DNA from: an uncultured Clostridia bacterium
GTDB lineage: Bacteria; Bacillota; Clostridia; Christensenellales; UBA1242
Direction: 5' to 3'
NCBI GenBank assembly: GCA_944384415.1
Contig: CALWTF010000019.1
Coordinates: 1-39,884 of the forward strand
DNA length: 39,884 bases
The position numbers and the translations under genes are program-made. This document shows positions 34,352-39,884 of this stretch, piece after piece. Position 1 is the first letter of the stretch; every line of letters starts with the position of its first letter. Under the pieces are notes generated by a model. It was not told the origin of the DNA. It saw nothing but the letters and a program-made list of their open reading frames with translations, and did no database searches.

Positions 34352-35911
34352 ATGATTGAGTATATTGAAGAACAAAGAAGAAAATATCCTAAGTTTACCG
34401 AAGTAATACGATTTTTAATTATAGGTGTAATTTCAACATTAATTGATTTGCTAATTATGGGGCTTGTTATGTATTTGCCCAATAGAGAAATTTTAAATAA
34501 TTCATTTATTAATGTTTATGCTTCTGGTGTTCATATTAATGTTTGGTGGATAGTTTTAGGAACTGCAACAGGTTTTTTAATAAGCTTAGTTTTTAGTTAT
34601 TTATTATCTATTTTATATGTATATCAAGGTAACAATTTAAATGCAAAAACTAAAAAAGGTTTTATATTTTTTAGTATAATATCTGTTATAAGTTTATTTA
34701 TTCAAACATTTGGCATTTACATAGGATATAACATTTTAAATTTTAATGAATGGATAGTTAAATTAGTATTAATTTTAATTGTTTTAGTTTTTAATTTTAT
34801 AGCTCGTAAAATTTTAGTATTTAAGGATATAAAATATAGTAAACCCCAATTAAGCACAAAGTTAAATTTAAAAGATGTTGTTTTTAATTTATGTTTTATT
34901 GTATCTGCGTTTGGATTAGAATTGTTATTATTTAACACAGTAAACGAAATAACTAATGTTTGGTTAAATGTGTTCCAATGGGTATTAGTAGCAGGAACTT
35001 TTATTGTTTTGTTTTTTTTGGTATTTATTTTTGAAAAAAAATTAATATTAAATTTTTTATTAAAAATAAAGTTTTTTAATGTTTTTTTTAGTTTTTTAAT
35101 AATTTTTTTTGCAAATTTTTTAATTTTTAATTTTTTCAAGGCAGATTATTTAAGTTTTATAATTTATTTTTTTCTATCTATTTTTGCTCAATTTTTTGCT
35201 GTTTCAAATTTGTTAGGATTTATTGTTTTGCAGTTTAAATTATTATTTGAAAGTTTTAGCAAAAAAACAAAAACCGTTTTTATTTTTTGCTTATTAGCTT
35301 TTGTTTTAATAACATCTATTTTTTATATTTTATCACTATCAAATTCAAACTTGTTTTTTAACTTTAATTTTTATGATATTAATAATTATAATAATAATTA
35401 CTTACATTTGTTATTTAGTTTATGCTATTTACCATTTTCTGTAATTCCATTTTTTATTTCTAAAGTTTTTTATTTTATACCAAATGTGTATAGTTTAATT
35501 TATTGTTATGTTTTAGTTTTTGTAATTGCATTATCTGTTTTAAAAATTTGTAAGATAGTTAAAGAAAATAATTGTTTGATAGAAGTACTGTTTTTAATTT
35601 TTGTTACTACTTTATTAAATCTAATAATAGGTGAGAACAGGTTTGATATTTTTATCATAAATTTATTTTATCTAATAACTATAATACAGTTGACCAAACA
35701 GGATAATTTTTACAGATATTATATATTTAGTTTTTTCGCTGGATTGTCTGTTGTAAATTTATTATTGATGCCATATATTATAAGCAAAAAATGTGTTTCC
35801 TTCAAACAAAAAATAACTGAAATTATAGATTTTATATGCTTGTTTTTAATTATAATTTTAATTTTAGGACAGGCAAACAATTTATTAAATTTTTTAGGAA
35901 TAATTTTTTGA
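34352..35911 (+). CDS. GtrA-family membrane protein fused to a long multi-span region
   Basis: 519 aa with TTGGAGA before the ATG. The first ~165 residues are a GtrA domain (Arg-Phe-Leu-Ile-Ile-Gly-Val-Ile-Ser-Thr-Leu-Ile-Asp near 20-32, four helices), the type thought to move polyprenyl-phosphate-linked sugars across the membrane. The remaining ~350 residues hold about eight more very hydrophobic, Phe/Ile/Asn-rich helices I cannot assign; size suggests a GT-C-like or flippase-like partner fused in one chain. The 3' part is extremely AT-rich, with long T runs. The undecaprenyl pyrophosphate synthase gene 1.9 kb away may supply its lipid, but this is inference. Confidence 0.8.
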   Translation: MIEYIEEQRRKYPKFTEVIRFLIIGVISTLIDLLIMGLVMYLPNREILNNSFINVYASGVHINVWWIVLGTATGFLISLVFSYLLSILYVYQGNNLNAKTKKGFIFFSIISVISLFIQTFGIYIGYNILNFNEWIVKLVLILIVLVFNFIARKILVFKDIKYSKPQLSTKLNLKDVVFNLCFIVSAFGLELLLFNTVNEITNVWLNVFQWVLVAGTFIVLFFLVFIFEKKLILNFLLKIKFFNVFFSFLIIFFANFLIFNFFKADYLSFIIYFFLSIFAQFFAVSNLLGFIVLQFKLLFESFSKKTKTVFIFCLLAFVLITSIFYILSLSNSNLFFNFNFYDINNYNNNYLHLLFSLCYLPFSVIPFFISKVFYFIPNVYSLIYCYVLVFVIALSVLKICKIVKENNCLIEVLFLIFVTTLLNLIIGENRFDIFIINLFYLITIIQLTKQDNFYRYYIFSFFAGLSVVNLLLMPYIISKKCVSFKQKITEIIDFICLFLIIILILGQANNLLNFLGIIF

Positions 35912-35933
35912 TAATATTTTATTTTGAATAAAA

Positions 35934-35962
35934 TTGACACATTCAAAAAATTTTGTTATAAA
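35934..35962 (+). promoter_or_regulatory. Promoter of ddh
   Basis: TTGACA (35934-35939), 17 bases, TATAAA (35957-35962). It lies just past the GtrA stop, and the leader is only about 25 bases, too short for a lysine riboswitch. Confidence 0.85.
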
Positions 35963-35992
35963 CATTTAAGAATATTATTTAAAGGAGTAAGT

Positions 35993-36970
35993 ATGGATAA
36001 AATAAAAGTAGGTGTTGTTGGTTATGGTAATTTGGGCAAAGGTGTTTTATGTGCATTAAAACAAGTTCAAGATTTTGAGCTTGTAGCACTTTTTACTAGA
36101 AGAGAACCAGATAAGTTGGGATTAACTGACATAAAAGTTGAAAATATTTTAAATATAAAATCTTACAAAAATAAAATAGACATTTTAATTTTATGTGGTG
36201 GTAGTGCAACAGATTTACCAAAACAATCACCAGAATTGTTAAAAGATTTTTGTATTATTGACAGTTTTGATACACACGCTAATATACCCGAACATTATGA
36301 AACTTTAGATGAAATAGGCAAAAAAAGTGATACACTTGCACTTTTAAGTGTTGGCTGGGACCCGGGATTGTTTTCAATGGCTCGCATATTGTTTAATTCT
36401 ATTGCTCCTAATGGAAAAGATTATACTTTTTGGGGAAAAGGTGTTAGTCAGGGACACAGTGATGCTATCAGACGAATTTCTGGTGTTAAAAACGCAGTTC
36501 AATACACAATTCCTAAAGATGAAGCGATTGAAAATGTTAGAAATGGTTGTATGCCTGATTTAAAAACTAAAGATAAACATTTGCGTGAATGTTTTGTTGT
36601 GTTGGATACAAATGCTAATGCTGATTTAATAGAGCAAGAAATAAAACAAATGCCAAATTATTTTGCCGAATATGAAACAATAGTACACTTTATTTCAGAT
36701 GAAGAATTTAAGGAAAAACATTCTGCTATGCCACATGGAGGTTTTGTTTTCCGTTCGGCTAAATCAGCTAACAATAATAATTTTTTAATGGAGTTTTCTT
36801 TGAAATTAGATAGTAATCCTGAATTTACTGCTAGTGTTATGGTTGCTTATGCTCGTGCTGTTTATCGGTTGTTTAAACAGGGTAAAAGGGGAGCGGTAAC
36901 AGTTTTTGATATTCCTTTAAAATTGTTGTCAACACTTTCTGAAGATGAACAAAGAAAGCAATTGTTATAG
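35993..36970 (+). CDS. ddh: meso-Diaminopimelate dehydrogenase
   Basis: NADPH-dependent one-step conversion of tetrahydrodipicolinate to meso-DAP for peptidoglycan and lysine. 325 aa from the ATG at 35993 with AAAGGAG; close to the usual 320-330. Residues 4-16 form the Rossmann dinucleotide loop (Val-Gly-Tyr-Gly-Asn-Leu-Gly). Family segments include Cys-Gly-Gly-Ser-Ala-Thr-Asp, Ser-Val-Gly-Trp-Asp-Pro-Gly (active site) and Trp-Gly-x-Gly-Val-Ser-Gln-Gly-His-Ser-Asp-Ala-Ile-Arg-Arg. It indicates a DAP-type cell wall. Single-gene unit. Confidence 0.96.
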   Translation: MDKIKVGVVGYGNLGKGVLCALKQVQDFELVALFTRREPDKLGLTDIKVENILNIKSYKNKIDILILCGGSATDLPKQSPELLKDFCIIDSFDTHANIPEHYETLDEIGKKSDTLALLSVGWDPGLFSMARILFNSIAPNGKDYTFWGKGVSQGHSDAIRRISGVKNAVQYTIPKDEAIENVRNGCMPDLKTKDKHLRECFVVLDTNANADLIEQEIKQMPNYFAEYETIVHFISDEEFKEKHSAMPHGGFVFRSAKSANNNNFLMEFSLKLDSNPEFTASVMVAYARAVYRLFKQGKRGAVTVFDIPLKLLSTLSEDEQRKQLL

Positions 36971-37013
36971 TATATTTTATTTGATGTTATGTATAAGATT
37001 AATAAGATTAAAT

Positions 37014-37050
37014 AAAAAACAAAACTAAGTTGTTATTTAGTTTTGTTTTT
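37014..37050. terminator. Bidirectional terminator between ddh and the 37033 gene
   Basis: AAAAACAAAACTAA pairs with TTAGTTTTGTTTTT around an 8-base loop; T runs lie on both sides. The 3' arm overlaps the end of the converging gene. Confidence 0.85.
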
Positions 37051-37755
37051 ATTTTGTTCTTCATTTTCATCTTCATTTATTAAAGTTGCTGTTGTTTCTA
37101 CAATGTTTTCACTTGATAACTTTTTTTCATTCTTTTTGTTAATAAAATGTACAATAATTTTGTAAACCAAAAACAGAATAACAATAAGAATAAATATATA
37201 TAAAATTATTGTTGTAAAAGCAGGGAAAATTTCACAAATAGTCATTATTATAATTCCTGCAATAAAGTTTCCAATTGTAACCATTGCAATTGCCCACCAA
37301 GGATTTAATCCAACAAGAATTGCAAGGCAAGTTCCAGTGTAAACACCAGTTCCAGGTACTGGTATTGCAACAAAAATTAATACAAGTAAAAGTTTTTTTA
37401 ACAGAGATTTTTTTTCTGAAACAGTTTCTGTGTTTGAATTTACTTCTTCAGATTTTTTCTTTATTGTAGCAGTAAAAAATTTAATTATAGAACCAAAGAA
37501 TTTTTTATCTTTTATTGCGTTATAAATTGGTTTAAAAATAAAGGCTAAAATAACTGTTATAATAATGCAACCAATAAAAGAATACAAAAAGGCTAACCAA
37601 CCAGTTAAAGCATTTGCGCCCCAAAAATCAGTACTCATTGCAAACGGTATTGCACCTTTAAGTTCTATAAGTGGCAAAAGCGAAAACATTATTGTTGCTA
37701 ATATAACATTATCTTGAAATATGTTATAAATAAATTGGCTAATAACTTCTGTCAT
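37033..37755 (-). CDS. Small multidrug export family membrane protein (paralogue)
   Basis: 240 aa with AAGGAA before the ATG. Same family as the gene at 14439: an N-terminal Pro-Leu-Ile-Glu-Leu-Lys-Gly-Ala-Ile-Pro segment and the hallmark Ile-Pro-Val-Pro-Gly-Thr-Gly-Val-Tyr-Thr-Gly. It differs by a longer charged central loop (about 95-120) and a Glu/Asn/Lys-rich C-terminal tail. It lies 22 bases after uppS and shares its promoter, so a link to undecaprenyl lipid handling is possible but unproven. Confidence 0.82.
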   Translation of the reverse strand: MTEVISQFIYNIFQDNVILATIMFSLLPLIELKGAIPFAMSTDFWGANALTGWLAFLYSFIGCIIITVILAFIFKPIYNAIKDKKFFGSIIKFFTATIKKKSEEVNSNTETVSEKKSLLKKLLLVLIFVAIPVPGTGVYTGTCLAILVGLNPWWAIAMVTIGNFIAGIIIMTICEIFPAFTTIILYIFILIVILFLVYKIIVHFINKKNEKKLSSENIVETTATLINEDENEEQNKNKTK

Positions 37756-37777
37756 ATCAAAATTCCTTCATAAGTAA

Positions 37778-38476
37778 TTATTTTAATTTTCCAAATCTTC
37801 TATTTCTGTTTTGAAATTCATTTAATGCAATATTTAATTCTTTTTTATCAAAATCTGGCCAAAAAGTGCTTGTAAAATATAATTCAGCATATTTCATTTG
37901 CCAAAGCATAAAGTTGCTAAGTCTTTGTTCTCCACTTGTCCTAATTACATAATCTAGTTCAGGTTGATTTGCGGTATAAAGATTTTCTGCAATCATTTGT
38001 TGGTTAACAGCTTTTATCCCGTTATTTAACAGTTTGTTTACTGCATACACAATCTCTTCTTGGCCACCGTAATTTAAAGCCAAGTTTAAAATATATTTTG
38101 TGTTATCTTTGGTTTTTTCAACTAAATTATTTATTTTTTCAATTAAATCTGGTTCAAATTTATTTATATCACCGATTATATTTACTTTTACTTCAGGATA
38201 AGTTTTTTCAAGATTTTTTCCAAGATATTTTCTGAATAGATTCATTAAAAAATCAACTTCACTTTTAGGTCTGTTCCAATTGTCAGTTGAAAATAAATAG
38301 ACACTTACTATATTTATGTTGTAAGTATAAAAACATTCTTTTAAAATTTTTTCCAAATTTTTAATTCCGTGCGAATGACCAATTGTTCTAGGAAAACCTT
38401 TTGCTTTTGCCCAACGCCCATTGCCATCTACAATTAAACCTAAATGTTTTGGTAATATGTTAATTTTATCTGCCAT
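37778..38476 (-). CDS. uppS: Undecaprenyl pyrophosphate synthase
   Basis: Adds isoprene units in cis to make the C55 carrier lipid for wall synthesis. 232 aa with AAAAGGAA before the ATG. Visible motifs: His-Leu-Gly-Leu-Ile-Val-Asp17-Gly-Asn-Gly-Arg-Trp-Ala-Lys (catalytic Asp, phosphate loop), His-x-x-Gly, Ser-Thr-Asp-Asn-Trp-x-Arg-Pro, Leu-Asn-Tyr-Gly-Gly and Arg-Thr-Ser-Gly-Glu-Gln-Arg-Leu-Ser-Asn-Phe. The usual neighbours cdsA, dxr and frr are absent; an export-family gene follows instead. Confidence 0.97.
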   Translation of the reverse strand: MADKINILPKHLGLIVDGNGRWAKAKGFPRTIGHSHGIKNLEKILKECFYTYNINIVSVYLFSTDNWNRPKSEVDFLMNLFRKYLGKNLEKTYPEVKVNIIGDINKFEPDLIEKINNLVEKTKDNTKYILNLALNYGGQEEIVYAVNKLLNNGIKAVNQQMIAENLYTANQPELDYVIRTSGEQRLSNFMLWQMKYAELYFTSTFWPDFDKKELNIALNEFQNRNRRFGKLK

Positions 38477-38507
38477 TTATGTTTTCCTTTTAATAAGTGT
38501 ATTTTTA

Positions 38508-38535
38508 GTATATTAAATAATCAGCATTAAGTCAA
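38508..38535 (-). promoter_or_regulatory. Promoter of uppS
   Basis: Minus strand TTGACT (38530-38535), 16 bases, TATACT (38508-38513). Confidence 0.7.
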
Positions 38536-38600
38536 ATATATTTTTTGTTGTTTATAATAAAAACGAACAGGTAAAGAAAAATTGTTAAAAAATGCCAATA

Positions 38601-38629
38601 TTGACTTTTTTTGTTAAATTTGCTATAAT
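38601..38629 (+). promoter_or_regulatory. Very strong promoter of a short transcript
   Basis: TTGACT (38601-38606), 17 bases, TATAAT (38624-38629), also extended by TGC. One of the best promoters in the window, yet it drives only about 115 bases before a terminator. Confidence 0.85.
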
Positions 38630-38635
38630 GTATAT

Positions 38636-38695
38636 ATGGTAAGTTATGTTTTTTTGTTTTCCTTAATAGTATTATATTTCTTTTTTAAAAAATAA
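38636..38695 (+). CDS. Possible 19-residue leaderless hydrophobic peptide
   Basis: The ATG lies 7 bases after the -10 box, where transcription should begin, so the mRNA would have essentially no leader. The 19-codon frame reads MVSYVFLFSLIVLYFFFKK: one membrane span ending in two lysines, then TAA. No ribosome site is present. Size, hydrophobicity and a dedicated promoter and terminator fit small membrane-active peptides such as type I toxins, but no antisense promoter is clear. T-rich DNA encodes hydrophobic residues by default, so the same transcript may simply be a small RNA. Confidence 0.35.
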   Translation: MVSYVFLFSLIVLYFFFKK

Positions 38696-38718
38696 AAAAG
38701 ATTTTTTCACATATTTAT

Positions 38719-38750
38719 AAAAGCATCTAAAAAATAGATGCTTTTATTTT
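38719..38750 (+). terminator. Terminator of the short transcript
   Basis: AAAAGCATCTA pairs perfectly with TAGATGCTTTT around 5 A's, followed by ATTTTT. Confidence 0.9.
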
Positions 38751-38780
38751 TAATTTAATTAAAAAAATAATTGGTATTTA

Positions 38781-38809
38781 TTGACACTTGTTTTAAATTA
38801 TAATATAAT
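38781..38809 (+). promoter_or_regulatory. Promoter of the tRNA-Thr-like array
   Basis: TTGACA (38781-38786), 17 bases, TATAAT (38804-38809): perfect consensus. The next plausible product is the tRNA-like array starting at 38943, so a leader of about 125 bases precedes it; I see no gene in that leader. Confidence 0.85.
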
Positions 38810-38942
38810 AAACTTATCGCAAGTTATAATGTTTTAAAATATTTGTTAATATGGTATAGTTGATAATGCACTGTTTTGGCAAGAAATTTAAGTGCCTAAA
38901 AAATGCTTAAAAATTTATGAAGACAATAAAAAAATTTAATGT

Positions 38943-39030
38943 GCTATCGTGGCTCAGTTGGTAGAGCACCACCTTGGTAAGGATTTCTGACTCCATTTTT
39001 GCCTTACCATTATAGTAGCAAAAAGTGGAG
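38943..39030 (+). pseudogene. tRNA-Thr-like unit 1 (5' half intact, 3' half replaced)
   Basis: The 5' half matches tRNA-Thr: GCTATCG, a D-arm closing GCTC/GAGC, and anticodon loop TTGGTAA (GGU). The anticodon stem cannot close (CCACC against GGATT) and there is no normal T-arm or CCA. Instead two interleaved inverted repeats follow: 38975-38982 with 39002-39009 (TGGTAAGG/CCTTACCA), and 38991-39001 with 39019-39030 (CTCCATTTTTG with CAAAAAGTGGAG, one bulge). Probably a decayed tRNA, but the paired D-arm and the interleaved stems leave room for a structured RNA. Confidence 0.6.
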
Positions 39031-39040
39031 CAGTAAATAT

Positions 39041-39116
39041 GCTAATGTGGCGCAGTAGGTAGCGCACATCATTGGTAAGGAAAAAATAGGCTCGATTCCT
39101 TGCCAAAAAAGTTAGC
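39041..39116 (+). pseudogene. tRNA-Thr-like unit 2 (degenerate)
   Basis: GCTAATG start, D-arm GCGC/GCGC, loop TTGGTAA, and a 3' end GTTAGC that still pairs with GCTAAT (6 bp with one G-U). The anticodon stem is broken, the T-arm remnant is short, and GAAA replaces the discriminator and CCA. An 11-bp hairpin (39072-39082 with 39096-39106) now absorbs the anticodon. It should not work as a tRNA. Confidence 0.65.
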
Positions 39117-39140
39117 GAAAATTTGGAGCCAAATACTTAT

Positions 39141-39216
39141 GCTGATGTAGCACAGCAGGTAGTGCACTGCCTTGGTAAGGCAGAGGTCACGGGTTCGAGT
39201 CCCGTCATCAGCTCCA
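39141..39216 (+). tRNA. tRNA-Thr(GGU)
   Basis: 76 bases, CCA encoded. The acceptor is GCTGATG/CATCAGC with discriminator U, D-arm GCAC/GTGC, anticodon stem CTGCC/GGCAG with loop TTGGTAA. Third and only intact unit of the array. U73 is unusual, since A is common in bacterial tRNA-Thr. Confidence 0.93.
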
Positions 39217-39221
39217 TACTC

Positions 39222-39270
39222 AAAAACCCTTTATTTACGGGCTTTTCGCCCTCAATAAAGGGCTTTTTTG
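39222..39270 (+). terminator. Terminator of the tRNA-Thr array
   Basis: The outer stem CCCTTTAT/ATAAAGGG encloses GGGC/GCCC; a T6 run follows. Confidence 0.85.
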
Positions 39271-39299
39271 TTTTGAAAATTTTATTTAAAATTTTGGAG

Positions 39300-39431
39300 C
39301 TAATTCCTATTTTTGAACCAGAGAACAACACGAGCGTTGTCTGCAGCCAAGTTTGCGAGCAGGGTTTTAGTTGCAAAAGATTTTCCGCTACCAGATTTAC
39401 CTAATCTTAGAAGGTGGAATTTTTGGTGGAT
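39300..39431 (-). pseudogene. Fragment of a conjugation-type (VirB4/TraE-like) ATPase
   Basis: A 43-codon minus-strand frame, closed by stops on both sides, contains a full Walker A region: Leu-Gly-Lys-Ser-Gly-Ser-Gly-Lys-Ser-Phe-Ala-Thr-Lys, then a helix and Asn-Ala-Arg-Val-Val-Leu. This strongly resembles the P-loop of VirB4/TraE-type secretion ATPases (about 600-800 aa) and no known small protein. Codon use is less AT-biased than nearby genes. The rest of the gene is missing, so it is a remnant of an integrative conjugative element beside a tRNA gene. The assignment to VirB4 rather than another AAA-type ATPase is from memory. Confidence 0.5.
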
Positions 39432-39871
39432 TCAGTTGGGCTTGCATACTTTTGCTTGGAACAGTTTTTGCCGAATTAAAAGACCATAAATTCTATTGGA
39501 TATTATCTTCATTACTACTACTTATATCTGTTGTGTTAATTGTATGTTTCGACTTCATTGCTGCTAAACGTGGTTGCACCCCTGTTTATGCAATATTCTG
39601 CACAAGTATATCTTCAATGATTTGGGGTGGGCTTAATTATCTTAATAATTGGAAACCTAAATTCGACTTTTTTGTCGTTTGGGGAAGTAATGCAATTTTA
39701 ACCTATATATTAACAATATTCTTTGTTGGTATGATTTTAGGTGGAATTTTTGGTGAGGCACTTTCAGCAGTAAGCATTTGGGTTGCAATAATAATAACAA
39801 TTTGCATTTTGGCATTATTTACTGTAATGAATTGGCTTTTAAAATGCAAAAATAAATATATTAGATTATAA
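39371..39871 (+). CDS. Unknown membrane protein, 5' end probably replaced
   Basis: The frame is open as 166 codons from a TTG. From about 39413 it codes for a believable membrane protein: Glu-Gly-Gly-Ile-Phe-Gly-Gly-Phe-Ser-Trp, about five hydrophobic spans and a Lys-rich end. The first ~15 codons are antisense to the conserved P-loop of the ATPase fragment and have no ribosome site, so the true start has probably been lost at a recombination junction near 39400-39435. Not recognised. It may be a broken gene. Confidence 0.5.
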   Translation: MQKIFRYQIYLILEGGIFGGFSWACILLLGTVFAELKDHKFYWILSSLLLLISVVLIVCFDFIAAKRGCTPVYAIFCTSISSMIWGGLNYLNNWKPKFDFFVVWGSNAILTYILTIFFVGMILGGIFGEALSAVSIWVAIIITICILALFTVMNWLLKCKNKYIRL

Positions 39872-39884
39872 TTTAAAAACCTCT

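Noticed and set aside
34717..35139. 140-codon Lys/Asn-rich minus-strand frame inside the GtrA fusion gene
   Set aside because: Lys/Asn richness is the mirror of the T-rich coding strand; no ribosome site or promoter supports it.
35934..35992. Lysine riboswitch before ddh
   Set aside because: The promoter lies only about 30 bases from the start codon, too little for the ~170-base element.
38943..39140. T-box leader or tmRNA-like gene
   Set aside because: No T-box bulge sequence (TGGNACCGCG type) and no downstream synthetase or transporter gene; no tmRNA tag frame or matching tRNA-Ala-like ends.
39123..39404. Open frames across the tRNA-Thr region on both strands
   Set aside because: They are dominated by tRNA and terminator sequence; the minus-strand one reads the tRNA antisense, a known annotation artefact.

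Overview
The window is very AT-rich (roughly 70-75% A+T by eye) bacterial chromosome using the standard code: TGG is Trp, TGA is a stop, and GTG and TTG starts are used. AGGAGG-type ribosome sites, TTGACA-17-TATAAT promoters, short U-tailed hairpin terminators and the gene set (meso-diaminopimelate dehydrogenase, DegV, a PrsA-like lipoprotein, TraX, an Sms-type SufBC pair, CPBP proteases) point to a low-GC, probably anaerobic, Clostridia-like Firmicute with a compact genome. The species cannot be named from this.

Layout. 1-3560: the 3' part of a very large phage-type protein gene, less AT-rich than its neighbours, ending in a terminator beside the 3' end of a tRNA-Ser gene; probably a prophage edge. 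3624-4202: tRNA-Ser(GCU), tRNA-Met, tRNA-Glu and their promoters. 15047-4202 (minus): an export-like membrane protein, two CPBP membrane proteases, an M14 peptidase, tadA, a shortened GlmU-like gene, pth, mfd and a PrsA-like foldase lipoprotein. The order glmU-pth-mfd-prsA recalls the conserved Firmicute order, but this GlmU copy has lost its nucleotide-binding loop. 15130-17101: tRNA-Leu, an uncharacterised alpha/beta-hydrolase-like protein and a six-gene tRNA cluster (Gly, Arg, His, Gln, Gln, Lys). 17327-27315: an accessory-looking patchwork: ndk, an acetyltransferase, a possible ADP-ribosyltransferase/HD fusion, an ABC-exporter-like protein with a ruined ATPase site, an EncFtn-like ferritin, an ADP-ribosylglycohydrolase, a minimal SmsCB iron-sulfur pair, a HAD phosphatase and an XRE regulator. 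27310-33160: an IMPase / heterodimeric ABC exporter / TraX operon and an unknown gene. 33277-38535: DegV, a GtrA fusion, Ddh, a second export-like protein and UppS. 38536-39884: a strong promoter over a possible 19-residue membrane peptide, then three tandem tRNA-Thr-like units at about 99-base spacing of which only the last is intact, then a fragment of a conjugation-type ATPase joined to an unknown membrane protein gene.

How it works together. Ddh (lysine/DAP), UppS (lipid carrier), the M14 peptidase and the PrsA-like foldase all serve the cell wall. tadA, pth and ten tRNA genes serve translation; mfd couples repair to transcription. SmsCB supplies Fe-S clusters. Each end of the window shows a mobile-element scar beside a tRNA gene. 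The points most worth a second look are the tRNA-Thr-like array with paired-arm changes and a possible pseudoknot, the hairpin that buries the start codon of the M14 gene inside an otherwise continuous essential operon, the GlmU relic, the ART/HD fusion lying near an ADP-ribosylglycohydrolase, and the leaderless hydrophobic peptide. No CRISPR array, complete insertion sequence or rRNA gene was seen.
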